DNA from: Nitrosopumilus sp.
GTDB lineage: Archaea; Thermoproteota; Nitrososphaeria; Nitrososphaerales; Nitrosopumilaceae
DNA length: 63,373 nucleotides
NCBI RefSeq assembly: GCF_025699125.1
Contig: NZ_JAILWC010000004.1
Location: forward strand, 1 to 63,373
Reading direction: 5' to 3'
Shown here in pieces: positions 8,805 to 17,142 of this stretch. The position numbers were made by a program, and so were the translations under genes. The notes under the pieces are model-generated. The model did no database searches. It saw only the letters and a program-made list of their open reading frames with translations, and was not told the DNA's origin. Position 1 is the stretch's first letter, and every line of letters begins with the position of its first letter.

Positions 8805-9377
8805 TTATTTTTCAAATAAATAACAATCCATTGTATGATCATTAATCATTCCTACAGCCTGCATCAAAGCATAACAAATTGTGGGTCCAACAAATGTAAA
8901 TCCATGCTTTTTCATATCCAAACTTATTTTCTTAGAAAGAGAGGTTGATGAGGGTAATTCAGATGATTTTTTAAATCTATTTTTAATTGGGGTGTGATTT
9001 ACAAAATCCCACAGATAATTGTCAAAGGAACCAAATTCTATCTGAATCTTGAGAAACTGTTTTGCATTATTAATGGCAGAATTAATTTTGAGTTTATTTC
9101 GTATTATGGACTCATCTTTGAGTAGTTTCTCGATGTGTTTTTTGTCATATCTGGAAACTTTGAGAGCATTAAAATCTGAAAACGCCTTTCTATAGCCATC
9201 TCTACGCTTGAGAATAGTAGTCCAAGATAGACCAGCTTGTGCTCCTTCCAATATTAGAAACTCAAATAATTTCTGATCATCATGTTGCGGTTTTCCCCAT
9301 TCCTTATCATGATAAGTAATGTTGGGCTCATCTTGTGCCCATTCGCATCTATTCATAATTTGAGTAAGAGTTAACAC
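8805..9377 (-). CDS. tag: DNA-3-methyladenine glycosylase I
   Basis: Excises 3-methyladenine from alkylated DNA as the first step of base excision repair. Family signatures are clear: RCEWAQDEP near the start, YHDKEWGKP, EGAQAGLSWTTILKRR and the C-terminal FVGPTICYALMQAVGMINDH. In Tag enzymes the early Cys and late His/Cys residues bind zinc; C12, the HTMDC motif and H17-like positions are present here. 190 residues is normal. Such enzymes are mainly bacterial, so an ancient transfer is plausible. Confidence 0.93.
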   Translation of the reverse strand: MLTLTQIMNRCEWAQDEPNITYHDKEWGKPQHDDQKLFEFLILEGAQAGLSWTTILKRRDGYRKAFSDFNALKVSRYDKKHIEKLLKDESIIRNKLKINSAINNAKQFLKIQIEFGSFDNYLWDFVNHTPIKNRFKKSSELPSSTSLSKKISLDMKKHGFTFVGPTICYALMQAVGMINDHTMDCYLFEK

Positions 9378-9404
9378 AAAATATTAGTTATCACATAAAA
9401 TTTT

Positions 9405-9830
9405 GTGAAACTAAATCAGCAATTACTCCAAATTAATAGGAGTTTCATAATTTGTTTTGTTGTTTCTGCATCACTTTCAGCAGTTGTATCTCAGTTATTA
9501 TCAGATTACGACAATTATCTAAACACTACAATCACCATAGTCATAGGATATATCATATACTTTGGAATTTTTTCTAGTTTGTTTTACTGGAACAATATTG
9601 AAAGATATAGAGGAATGGAATCGAATTTAATTAAAAAAGAATTATTTGCATTAATCACATCATTTGGATTAGGCGAGATAATATATCTCGGAATAAGATG
9701 GCCAACACTATATTATTTCCTTGAACTAGGGATTGAACCGTATATAGCATCTGTCATTTCGGAAATAATTGCAACTGCCTGTTATATGACATCAATCACA
9801 GTATTTCTTAGAAAGACTAAGACGTTTTAG
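9405..9830 (+). CDS. Four-helix membrane protein of unknown function
   Basis: 141 residues from GTG 9405. Predicted helices at about 12-33, 41-62, 80-97 and 113-136, with a conserved-looking YLGIRWPTLYY loop. Ends with a basic tail. No family recognised. It is convergent with the CBS-domain gene that starts one base later on the other strand. Confidence 0.65.
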   Translation: MKLNQQLLQINRSFIICFVVSASLSAVVSQLLSDYDNYLNTTITIVIGYIIYFGIFSSLFYWNNIERYRGMESNLIKKELFALITSFGLGEIIYLGIRWPTLYYFLELGIEPYIASVISEIIATACYMTSITVFLRKTKTF

Positions 9831-10229
9831 TTATTTTGCTAGTTGTGTAACTAAATCAGTTGATGTAACTATACCAACTATTTTGCCATTATCGGTAACT
9901 GCAAGTTTTCTAATTTTTTTACTAGTCATTCTTTCTGCAGCTGCAGATAATGGTTCGTTGTGATTAATTGTAATCAGTGGAGAAGACATTATATTTTTAG
10001 CTGGAGTGTCAAGGGACAGACCATTTGCTGCAATTTTTGTTGCAAAATCTCTATCAGTTACAATTCCTACAGGATTGTCATTTTCTTTTACAAATATTGC
10101 ACCAATTCCTCCTTGTTGCATCATTTTTGCAATTTGTTGTGCAGTGGTTGCAGAATTTACTGTAATCATTGTTCTAGTCATAATATCTTGAACCAGGATG
10201 GAATCAGAATTGAAATCTTGTCTGCTCAT
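9831..10229 (-). CDS. Two-CBS-domain protein
   Basis: 132 residues forming one CBS pair (Bateman module): first repeat from VQDIMTRTMITVN to GIVTDRDFAT, second from NIMSSPLITINHN to GIVTSTDLVTQL. CBS pairs bind adenine nucleotides or related ligands and act as sensors. There is no attached enzyme or transporter domain. The G-I-V-T-(D/S)-x-D ends usually contact the nucleotide ribose. Two larger CBS proteins lie nearby on the same strand. Confidence 0.93.
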   Translation of the reverse strand: MSRQDFNSDSILVQDIMTRTMITVNSATTAQQIAKMMQQGGIGAIFVKENDNPVGIVTDRDFATKIAANGLSLDTPAKNIMSSPLITINHNEPLSAAAERMTSKKIRKLAVTDNGKIVGIVTSTDLVTQLAK

Positions 10230-10316
10230 TACCGAATTACAACGTAATAATATTTAAGAAATTCATAAAGAGAGCAGATTTATTTCAAATTTATTCAAAA
10301 AATGCAATAGTTTTAC

Positions 10317-10593
10317 TCAGACATTTCCGGATTCAATAGGAGTACACAGTTCACCAGAAGGATTTACAAAGGCATGATGATGCTCAGATAAAGGATAATT
10401 TTACTCTCAATTCCCAACTTATTTAATGAAGACTCAAATGCATATCTCAATTGTGATCCCTTTGTCTGTCTGCAAAGATACCAAGCCAATGAATTGAAGA
10501 GAATTCCTCAGTATCAGTAACAAGACGGTCCAAAACAGGCATATCACAAACAAGGCAGTTAATATCAAAACTGAGAAAAAAATAATTTACAAA
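10317..10593 (-). pseudogene. Frameshifted remnant of a small Cys/His-containing protein
   Basis: No single frame spans the gap, but three frames read in sequence give one coherent protein. It runs INCLVCDMPVLDRLVTDTEE through RQRDHN, shifts near 10448 into LRYAFESSLNKLGIESKII, shifts again near 10385 into SEHHHAFVNPSGELCTPIE and stops at 10317-10319. No start codon is evident (the frame opens at 10593). CxxC and the His cluster suggest a former metal site. A sequencing error at two sites is the main alternative. The remaining bases up to the CBS gene show nothing else. Confidence 0.5.
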
Positions 10594-10605
10594 CTAATTA
10601 TAATT

Positions 10606-11133
10606 CTATATTTTAGAAAGTATTTTTTTCTTTTTTTCCTGAAATTCTTTCTTGGTGATGATGCCTGCTTTTTGTAAATCTCCTAGTTTTTCCAATAATT
10701 CCAGTTCATCAGCAGAGGATGATTTTAGATTCTTTCCTGCATTTATTCCGCTCTTGATTCCAGATGTTGTACCTTTTTTTAATTTTGAACCTAAAATACC
10801 ACCTTTGTGTGACAATTTTTCACTAATTTCAAATCCTTTTTTCTTTGCCTGTTTGAAAATTTCTTCAGATTTTTGTTTAGTAACATCATCGACAAATTTG
10901 TGTTTTTTTGCTATCTTTCCAAATTCTCTTGTTTTTTTATGAGCAAAACGTGCTTGTGTTTTTAGATCTTTGATAATTTCATCTTTAGTTTTACGCTTAA
11001 AACGTCTTGTATATTCTTCAATGACTAAGACAGGAAAAGGACTATACTCCACATCTAGATAATATTTGATTATATCATCATCAGGTAGTGTCTTTAGAAA
11101 TTCTTTGATGGATTTTTCTGATTTTATTTCCAT
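10606..11133 (-). CDS. SHOCT-tailed lysine-rich protein
   Basis: 175 residues. The last ~30 residues (LLEKLGDLQKAGIITKKEFQ and on) match the short C-terminal SHOCT domain, often found on proteins of unknown function and thought to mediate oligomerisation. The N-terminal part (DDDIIKYYLDVEYSPFPVLV) is followed by a long Lys-rich helix and a Gly/Ser/Lys linker. No membrane helix. Function unknown. Confidence 0.75.
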   Translation of the reverse strand: MEIKSEKSIKEFLKTLPDDDIIKYYLDVEYSPFPVLVIEEYTRRFKRKTKDEIIKDLKTQARFAHKKTREFGKIAKKHKFVDDVTKQKSEEIFKQAKKKGFEISEKLSHKGGILGSKLKKGTTSGIKSGINAGKNLKSSSADELELLEKLGDLQKAGIITKKEFQEKKKKILSKI

Positions 11134-11171
11134 GGCATTATATCAACATATCATCATAAAAGGATTAAAGG

Positions 11172-11591
11172 TTATTTTTCAATGGCGTGCTGGTCTAAAA
11201 CCCCAATACAATCATTTAGAACAGCATTATCAGATATTGCCTCAGTCTCTGGTAGATAGAATTCCTGACTCAGTTGTTGATCATACTCTATGAGATCATT
11301 TCTGTATGTATGACATGCAGAACGCAGTAATCGCCAAAAGTAGTAACCCTTATTCATTTCAACCCTCATTTGTTCTGATTCAAGTTTTAGAATTTGAGAA
11401 AGGTGTTCATAGTCTTCTTTATAACTATCAAATTTTCCCCTAACAATTTTAGGAAGTTCATCATACCAATCTCTACCTTCGTTTGTTCTCTGAACATTTT
11501 GAATTTTTTGTAGTTGGTAGGAAACAGAATCATCCAACATATTTAGAACATCACTTGTTTCAAGTAGTTTCAATAATTCTGAATTTATCAT
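11172..11591 (-). CDS. Helical hypothetical protein, 139 aa
   Basis: Predominantly alpha-helical and acidic, without membrane segments or metal motifs. It contains RDWYDELPKIVRGKFDSYKE and a GYYFWRLLRSACHTYR helix. I recognise no family. Same strand as, and downstream of, two four-CBS proteins. Confidence 0.6.
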   Translation of the reverse strand: MINSELLKLLETSDVLNMLDDSVSYQLQKIQNVQRTNEGRDWYDELPKIVRGKFDSYKEDYEHLSQILKLESEQMRVEMNKGYYFWRLLRSACHTYRNDLIEYDQQLSQEFYLPETEAISDNAVLNDCIGVLDQHAIEK

Positions 11592-11661
11592 AGAATTCCT
11601 TCAATAGATACAAAATTAAGCGTTTGGGAAATACATTTTGATTTTGGGGAAAAATTATTCA

Positions 11662-12507
11662 TCATAACAAAAAGGCTAAAGCCCTAACAATGTCTGTTTT
11701 GCTGATGATCCCAATAATATTTCCGTGTACAGATAAGACTGCCACGCCATTGATATTTTTCTCTAAAATCAACTTTGCTGCTTTTATCAAATCATCATCA
11801 TAATTTACAGAAACAATATTTTTGGTCATAATTTCATTAATTTGTGTGCTGCCCCCAAATCCAGATTCAGAAATGAAACCTTTTCTGGGAAATATTACAG
11901 ATATTAGAGGATCAGTATTATCAAGCACATCTTCTTTATCGCCTAAAGTCAATGCCAAATTGAATAAATCTCTAAATGTCACAATTCCTACAGGAGTTTC
12001 TTCATGATCACGAAGGATCACTCGGGAGATTTTTTCATCAACCATTTTCAGCACTACTTTGTACAATGGAGTATCAGAGTATTGCCATGCATAGTAAGGA
12101 GACATGTACTCACCGACAATTTTTTGTGAATCTAATTTAGTAAAATACCTAACAAGATCAGTCTTTGTCAAAATTCCAACAACCTCATCATTACTAGTGA
12201 CAACCAAAGAACCAATTTCATTTGTCATCATTAATTGGGCACACTTATCCATTCCTGTTTTTTCATCAACACTGATTATTTTTTTGATAATTTCTGATAA
12301 GGGGATCTCATCAAGTTTTCGTTCAGTAGTATCAGTTAAAAGAAAAATCCCTAAATCCTTTTCAGATACCAAACCATTGATTTTACCATTTTGAGTTACT
12401 AATAATCTACTTTTCTTTTCATCAATTATTTTTTTTAGAACATCTGCCAAATTAGATTCATACTTTATAGTTCTAGGCGTATTCATGAAATCTTTTGCGT
12501 ATTTCAA
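11662..12507 (-). CDS. Four-CBS-domain protein (two Bateman modules)
   Basis: 281 residues consisting of four CBS repeats and nothing else. Their starts are near residues 5 (AKDFMNTPRTIKY), 75 (EIIKKIISVDEKT), 135 (VGEYMSPYYAW) and 222 (INEIMTKNIVSVN). Repeats end in G-L-V-S-E-K-D, G-I-L-T-K-T-D, G-I-V-T-F-R-D and G-I-I-S-K-T-D, the usual nucleotide-contact segment. Stand-alone quadruple CBS proteins are common in Thaumarchaeota; partners and ligands are unknown. The next gene upstream has the same architecture. Confidence 0.93.
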   Translation of the reverse strand: MKYAKDFMNTPRTIKYESNLADVLKKIIDEKKSRLLVTQNGKINGLVSEKDLGIFLLTDTTERKLDEIPLSEIIKKIISVDEKTGMDKCAQLMMTNEIGSLVVTSNDEVVGILTKTDLVRYFTKLDSQKIVGEYMSPYYAWQYSDTPLYKVVLKMVDEKISRVILRDHEETPVGIVTFRDLFNLALTLGDKEDVLDNTDPLISVIFPRKGFISESGFGGSTQINEIMTKNIVSVNYDDDLIKAAKLILEKNINGVAVLSVHGNIIGIISKTDIVRALAFLL

Positions 12508-12571
12508 TAATTAGAAAAAATATTCGAGTTATAAATAACTCTAGTTAATTACCATATATGAAAATCAAACT

Positions 12572-13468
12572 CTAAAAGTTGGGTTTTCCTTTTGACGCTA
12601 TGATGTTTACAATATCGGTTTTTGTAATTATGCCAACCATCTTTTTACCACGAATTACTGGTAGACCGCTAATTCCATGTCTTATCATGATAATAGCTGC
12701 AGTATACACTACATCGTCGGTAGAAACAAAGAAAGGGTTTTTGGTCATAATGTCTTTTGCAGAAAATGTTAGTAAGTAACTAAGTTTGTTTACGTTAAGT
12801 TCATTGAGATGTGCATTCCAGAATATTTCAGATCTTTCCTCAGGATCTGTAAACTCGTTGGGCAAATCAAAGGTCTTTGCAGGTACAAAATCACGATATG
12901 TTATAATTCCCACAGGAGTTTTGTTTTTTGTTACTATTACCCTATGAATTTGGTTGTTTAACAGAATGCTTTCAACTTCAAAAATGGAATCATTAGGTGA
13001 TACGGTGATTACTTTTTTGGTCATGATTTTTGATATTGGTAGTGATGCAGTGCTTTGAATTAAAAATGTAGATACAAGATCAGTTTTTGTTACCACTCCA
13101 ACTAGTTTACCTTTAGAAGTTTTAATTATAATTGAACTTATTCCATGTTTTTGCATAAGTTTTGCGCAATCATAAATTGATGCTTCAGGTTGTAGGGTAA
13201 TCAAATTTTTTGTCATTATATCACGAATTAGAATTTTTGAAATTGGTTTTTGATTGAAAACAGAAACACTTCTTGAAATGTCTTTCTCAGTAACGATTCC
13301 AACTGGTTTTTTATTAAATTCAACCACAAGCCTTCCAATTTTATATCGAAGTAAAATATCTCGTGCACCAAGAATGCTAGTATCAGGAGAAATTGAAATT
13401 GGTTGTTTAATGATAGATACCAAGGGTATAGGAATACTTACAAGAACTTTTGGTTGTCTCTTCATCAA
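12572..13468 (-). CDS. Four-CBS-domain protein, paralogue of the preceding gene
   Basis: 298 residues with four CBS repeats. Repeat ends are GIVTEKDISR, GVVTKTDLVS, GIITYRDFVP and GIITKTDIVN. A short linker (LPNEFTDPEERSEIF) separates repeats three and four, as in the neighbour, so the two genes probably arose by tandem duplication and have diverged strongly. Likely an adenine-nucleotide-responsive regulator; the target is not shown by context. Confidence 0.93.
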   Translation of the reverse strand: MMKRQPKVLVSIPIPLVSIIKQPISISPDTSILGARDILLRYKIGRLVVEFNKKPVGIVTEKDISRSVSVFNQKPISKILIRDIMTKNLITLQPEASIYDCAKLMQKHGISSIIIKTSKGKLVGVVTKTDLVSTFLIQSTASLPISKIMTKKVITVSPNDSIFEVESILLNNQIHRVIVTKNKTPVGIITYRDFVPAKTFDLPNEFTDPEERSEIFWNAHLNELNVNKLSYLLTFSAKDIMTKNPFFVSTDDVVYTAAIIMIRHGISGLPVIRGKKMVGIITKTDIVNIIASKGKPNF

Positions 13469-13563
13469 AAATGAACATTTATTTTTGTTATATCAATTAG
13501 CAATAAAATATCAAAGATGAGAATAGGAATGCTATTTAATTATGAATTAGATTTGGTGAAGAT

Positions 13564-13920
13564 ATGAATTCAGAAGAGAATTTAGATCAACAAAGATGCC
13601 ATAAAATATTGGAATTACCTGAAATAAGATTTGCAGGGTTCTTAGACTATATGGGAAATCTAATAGTAGGAGATTTCAAATCAGGAGTAATTCCGCTCAA
13701 AAATGAAAATGAGCGAAAAAAAATGTTTATTGAGGCAGTTCTCAGAATTAGGACTAGACAAGAATTTGACGAGAATTTAGGTCAGGTAGAATATGCCGCA
13801 GCTAGAAGGAAGAATGTAGTTACAATGACTATCCCTCTTGAAAAAAAAATATTGTTCATTGCAGCAGAGGCTAATGTAGACATTGATAAGACTGCAAGGA
13901 AGATTATAGACATATTATAA
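13564..13920 (+). CDS. Hypothetical protein, 118 aa, roadblock-like in appearance
   Basis: Starts at ATG 13564. The order helix, strand (IRFAGFLDYMGNLIVGDF), helix, long loop and strands (NVVTMTIPLEKKILFIAAE), then a C-terminal helix resembles small profilin or roadblock-like folds. This kind of protein is common in Thaumarchaeota, where its role is unknown. The fold call is by pattern only. Confidence 0.65.
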   Translation: MNSEENLDQQRCHKILELPEIRFAGFLDYMGNLIVGDFKSGVIPLKNENERKKMFIEAVLRIRTRQEFDENLGQVEYAAARRKNVVTMTIPLEKKILFIAAEANVDIDKTARKIIDIL

Positions 13921-14021
13921 CAAAAAGAACTTTTAAAAATTTTAATTCATAGTTTCCTCTATTCTCACATTTGAAAATTTAGACGTGACTTTTAATCAGA
14001 AGATTTGTAAAAATCAACAAC

Positions 14022-14744
14022 TTGAAAATTACAAAACCAGATACTAATGAAAACACATTGGTTGTAGGATTTCCTAGCAATGGACTTGTAGGCACTTTTT
14101 CAATATCATATCTTATTCATTATCTAAAGATGAACCAAATTGAAGAGATCGAAGTACCAGAACTGCCATCAACATTATTTGTAGAAGGGGGAGAAATACT
14201 TGGTCCAATCAGAGCATATAGTAAGAAAAATATTTTTGTGATCATTTCGGATGTTCCATTTAATCAATATTTAGCAGAGAGGTTTGCACTTGCAGTTCAT
14301 GAATTTTGTAAGAAATACGTAATTAAAAAAATTGTAATGATCAGTGGCATGGAAACTATAAATCAACAAAAGGATACATCCAAAATTTATGGCCTAGTAT
14401 CCCATCCATCATTAGAGAATGTACTTTACAACAATAAGATTATGAAATTTTTAGACGGTTCAATATTTGGAACAGATGCCGCGATAATCTCAGTGTTTAG
14501 AAAAACAAAGATTCCAGTACTTGTTTTGTATGCAGAATGTCATCCATTCTTTCCAGATCCTGAAGCATCAATTATGGCAATAGTTACACTTGCAAAGATT
14601 CTAGATATTCAAATAGATACAAAAGAGATTCAATCTAGAATAGACAAATTACGTATACAACACAGAAATCTAATGGAACAAACAATTCGTGCATTACAGG
14701 AACAGCAAGAAAAACAGACAAGAGCACCACAAATCTACAGGTAA
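14022..14744 (+). CDS. PAC2 family protein (proteasome assembly chaperone-like)
   Basis: 240 residues from TTG 14022. The N-terminal TLVVGFPSNGLVGTFSISYL and the FVIISDVPF strand are typical of archaeal PAC2 proteins, related to eukaryotic proteasome assembly chaperone 2. The C-terminal ~40 residues form a coiled coil ending in a Gln-rich segment. Archaeal PAC2 homologues are proposed to affect proteasome assembly, but this is family knowledge only. The stop is four bases before the Hsp20 start, suggesting a protein-quality operon. Confidence 0.88.
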   Translation: MKITKPDTNENTLVVGFPSNGLVGTFSISYLIHYLKMNQIEEIEVPELPSTLFVEGGEILGPIRAYSKKNIFVIISDVPFNQYLAERFALAVHEFCKKYVIKKIVMISGMETINQQKDTSKIYGLVSHPSLENVLYNNKIMKFLDGSIFGTDAAIISVFRKTKIPVLVLYAECHPFFPDPEASIMAIVTLAKILDIQIDTKEIQSRIDKLRIQHRNLMEQTIRALQEQQEKQTRAPQIYR

Positions 14745-14748
14745 TAAA

Positions 14749-15132
14749 ATGAAAAGAAATGATGATGAGTTTAAAATGACACTTTCAACAGTAAATTCAA
14801 TATTTGATGATATTGAACATAAAATTCTCTCACCACTTTCATGCCTCAGAGAGTTTGACAATCACTGGATGCTAGAGTTTGATTTACCACTTGTAAATAA
14901 AAAAGATATCAAAGTTACTTTTGATGGAAATTACATCAATGTTGAGGCCAAACTCAAGGAAAAATATTCTGAAGAAAAATTAGGCAGAATTACAAAGTTT
15001 GAATATTTTAAAAAATCAATTTTGTTACCAGGAAGAATCGATTCCAAGAAAACAATTGCAAAATTTCAAAAAGGCAGACTGGAAATAAAAATTTCAAAAA
15101 AAGTTGTTGGAAATACCATTAAAATCAACTAG
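14749..15132 (+). CDS. Small heat shock protein (Hsp20/alpha-crystallin)
   Basis: 127 residues. The alpha-crystallin domain runs from about residue 36 (HWMLEFDLPLVNKKDIKVTF) to KGRLEIKISKK. A C-terminal I-x-I motif (TIKIN) serves oligomer contact. ATG 14749 is chosen because the longer frame from 14689 would overlap the PAC2 gene by 56 bases and add a non-family N-terminus. It would act as an ATP-independent holdase. The usual GVL motif is GRL here. Confidence 0.88.
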   Translation: MKRNDDEFKMTLSTVNSIFDDIEHKILSPLSCLREFDNHWMLEFDLPLVNKKDIKVTFDGNYINVEAKLKEKYSEEKLGRITKFEYFKKSILLPGRIDSKKTIAKFQKGRLEIKISKKVVGNTIKIN

Positions 15133-15327
15133 AAGGTAATTTTTAAGAAGATTCAATAATCATTTCACATCTATATTTTCTACATTTTTCCCTAACTTCG
15201 GGTCAGAATTGTATTCAATGTAGCAGACTTTTTCACATTACTGATGAAATTGATTTGCTGAAGCATCATATGTATTTGAAATAAGCTTAAACTATGTATG
15301 AGATATTTTTTAAAAATAGATGAACAA

Positions 15328-15693
15328 TCATTTTGACAGAAATTTATCGTCATTGGCAGCATGTTTTTTTGTAACATGCTCCATAAATTCGGATTGAACT
15401 TCTGACTTAAAATCACACAAAGAACAACTGTAAGTTCTAGTAATGATTGATTTTGCTTTAGAAGCTGCACGAGCAATAAAGATTGTTAAAATAACTGCAA
15501 TTACTGTAACAACCACAGCATATCCAATCATTGGACCTAGTTGATCAGTAGTTCCAAAGATTTCTTTGAAGAGTGCTTTGATAGCATCATTCCATGCAAG
15601 TGCTGCCACCAATCCAAATGCAGCTGCAATAAGGGCAGCAATTTTATCTAAAATTTCAAATTTAATTGATTTTGATTCTTCGGCATCTGTCAA
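15328..15693 (-). CDS. DUF5654-like two-helix membrane protein with C2H2 zinc finger
   Basis: 121 residues from TTG 15693. Two membrane helices (about 17-34 and 55-75) with an amphipathic WNDAIKALFKEIFG segment between them match archaeal DUF5654 proteins. A C-terminal classical zinc finger follows: C90, C93, H106 and H111. The finger facing the cytoplasm behind a membrane anchor is unusual; it could bind nucleic acid or protein at the membrane. Function unknown. Confidence 0.75.
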   Translation of the reverse strand: MTDAEESKSIKFEILDKIAALIAAAFGLVAALAWNDAIKALFKEIFGTTDQLGPMIGYAVVVTVIAVILTIFIARAASKAKSIITRTYSCSLCDFKSEVQSEFMEHVTKKHAANDDKFLSK

Positions 15694-15744
15694 ACTATTT
15701 CTGAAATTTTATTTTTAAACCAATATTAAAAGATGGATGTTGAA

Positions 15745-15819
15745 CGGACCCGATCGGATTCGAACCGACGACCTATTGCTCCGCAAGCAATCGCACTATC
15801 CAAGCTATGCAACGAGTCC
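15745..15819 (-). tRNA. tRNA-Arg (anticodon GCG)
   Basis: 75 nt, no intron. The acceptor pairs GGACTCG with CGGGTCC and the discriminator is G. The D stem is GCAT/GTGC, the anticodon stem ATTGC/GCAAT with loop TTGCGGA, and the T stem GTCGG/CCGAT with loop TTCGAAT. The anticodon lies at plus-strand 15782-15784. CCA is not encoded. It reads CGC and, after wobble modification, possibly CGU codons. Confidence 0.95.
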
Positions 15820-15857
15820 AAAGAGTTTTGTAAATTTACGCTTAATTTGGATTGCGA

Positions 15858-16679
15858 TTATCTAGATACTGCAAAAATGTATGGAGTTTCATCTGGTTCA
15901 TGAAAAGTCCAGACGGTTGGCAAAGAAATTGTTTGGACATACTTTAGATTATTTTTCTCAATCAGAGTACCCCAACCAGCCTTATTTTTTGGATCTGGAG
16001 TATATTTTTTAGAATGTGTTCCAGCAAAAACCCAACCAGAATTTTTTCTCAAGTTAGAGATGGAATAAATTTTTTCTAAAACCCCAGAGGACAAAGCAAT
16101 CCCACCCATCTGTGCAAGACCACCAATGAAGAATATAGGATGTGTTAAATTCAAAGAAAGGTAATCAAACTGGATAGCATCAGCACAAAAAGGACGAAAA
16201 TCAAGTATTGTAGTCAATTGTTTTTGTAATTCAACTAGCACGTCATCAATTTCTATGCTATATGATTCTAAACCCAAGACTTTAGCACAGAATGCAATCC
16301 TTCCATCACCAGATCCAATATCAATCACTTCAGAATACCCAAATTTCTTTGCAAATAATGCACCAATATAGCCAGACATTATCCAAGTAGGGGAAAATGG
16401 AGCTCGACTTGAGGAATGCTGAATGCTATTTAGCCAGTATTTGTTAATGTCTCCTTCATACACAATACAATCAGTTTGACCAATTGTTTTCTCAAAGGAA
16501 TCATAGTAAATAGGATTTTTTGTTGCAAACTCGTGCAATAATTTTAAATCATGAATTTCAATTGGGAATAATTCTGATTTTGATTTAGGGATTATCTCTT
16601 GAATTTGACTTCTGCCATCATACATTTTTGAAAATTCTTTTTTTAATTCAACTAGGTTCTTTGCAAGATTTTCAATCAT
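15858..16679 (-). CDS. SAM-dependent methyltransferase-like protein
   Basis: 273 residues. The Rossmann methyltransferase motif I is clear in the middle (SEVIDIGSGDGRIAFCAKVL), followed by an acidic motif II (SYSIEIDD). The N-terminal ~90 residues are helical and unlike common families. The substrate cannot be read from sequence. Its ATG overlaps the stop of the upstream helical protein by eight bases, so the two are translationally coupled and probably work together. Confidence 0.8.
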   Translation of the reverse strand: MIENLAKNLVELKKEFSKMYDGRSQIQEIIPKSKSELFPIEIHDLKLLHEFATKNPIYYDSFEKTIGQTDCIVYEGDINKYWLNSIQHSSSRAPFSPTWIMSGYIGALFAKKFGYSEVIDIGSGDGRIAFCAKVLGLESYSIEIDDVLVELQKQLTTILDFRPFCADAIQFDYLSLNLTHPIFFIGGLAQMGGIALSSGVLEKIYSISNLRKNSGWVFAGTHSKKYTPDPKNKAGWGTLIEKNNLKYVQTISLPTVWTFHEPDETPYIFAVSR

Positions 16680-17103
16680 TTAAAAGTCCTTGGTCATATT
16701 GTTCAACAAATTCTTTTGTACTCATTTTTTGGCGTAATTCTTCAAATAATTTTGCTTCTGATTCTGTTTCTTCTTTTGATTTTTCTCTATTTCCTAATTG
16801 AAGACTTCGTGTATTTTTTTGAATACAAGTTTTAAGATAGTTCATGATTTTTGGATGAATATCAGAATTGAATTTTTCAGAGATTAGTTTTTCAGTTTCA
16901 TGAATTTTATCCAATAATGATGTATTTCCAGAATGAGTTTTATCTTTAAGCATTGTAATCATAGAAGAGACATTAATTATTTGGTAGTATGTTTCAATTA
17001 TTTCATTTATAGACAAATTGATTTTTGTGGCATTGTTAATTAGAGTATAGAGTTTTTTTGATTCTGTATCAAACATTTGAGAAATTTCATCAAAAGATGT
17101 CAT
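16672..17103 (-). CDS. Helical hypothetical protein coupled to a methyltransferase
   Basis: 143 residues, almost wholly alpha-helical, ending LRQKMSTKEFVEQYDQGLLN. No motif recognised. The eight-base overlap with the downstream methyltransferase gene suggests a partner subunit or regulator. Confidence 0.65.
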   Translation of the reverse strand: MTSFDEISQMFDTESKKLYTLINNATKINLSINEIIETYYQIINVSSMITMLKDKTHSGNTSLLDKIHETEKLISEKFNSDIHPKIMNYLKTCIQKNTRSLQLGNREKSKEETESEAKLFEELRQKMSTKEFVEQYDQGLLND

Positions 17104-17142
17104 GATAAAAAAATAAATTTTAAATTTTTAAAAATGTTGGGA

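Noticed and set aside
15238..15285. Possible second box C/D sRNA (CUGAUGA then CUGA)
   Set aside because: Only C and one CUGA are present. There is no C' box, second guide or terminal stem, so it does not meet the standard met by the 49766-49830 candidate.
15192..15476. Open frame antisense to the DUF5654 gene
   Set aside because: It overlaps a well-supported gene on the same strand in another frame and has no family-like composition.
15745..15819. tRNA-Arg as an integration site
   Set aside because: No integrase, no duplicated tRNA 3' end and ordinary genes on both sides.
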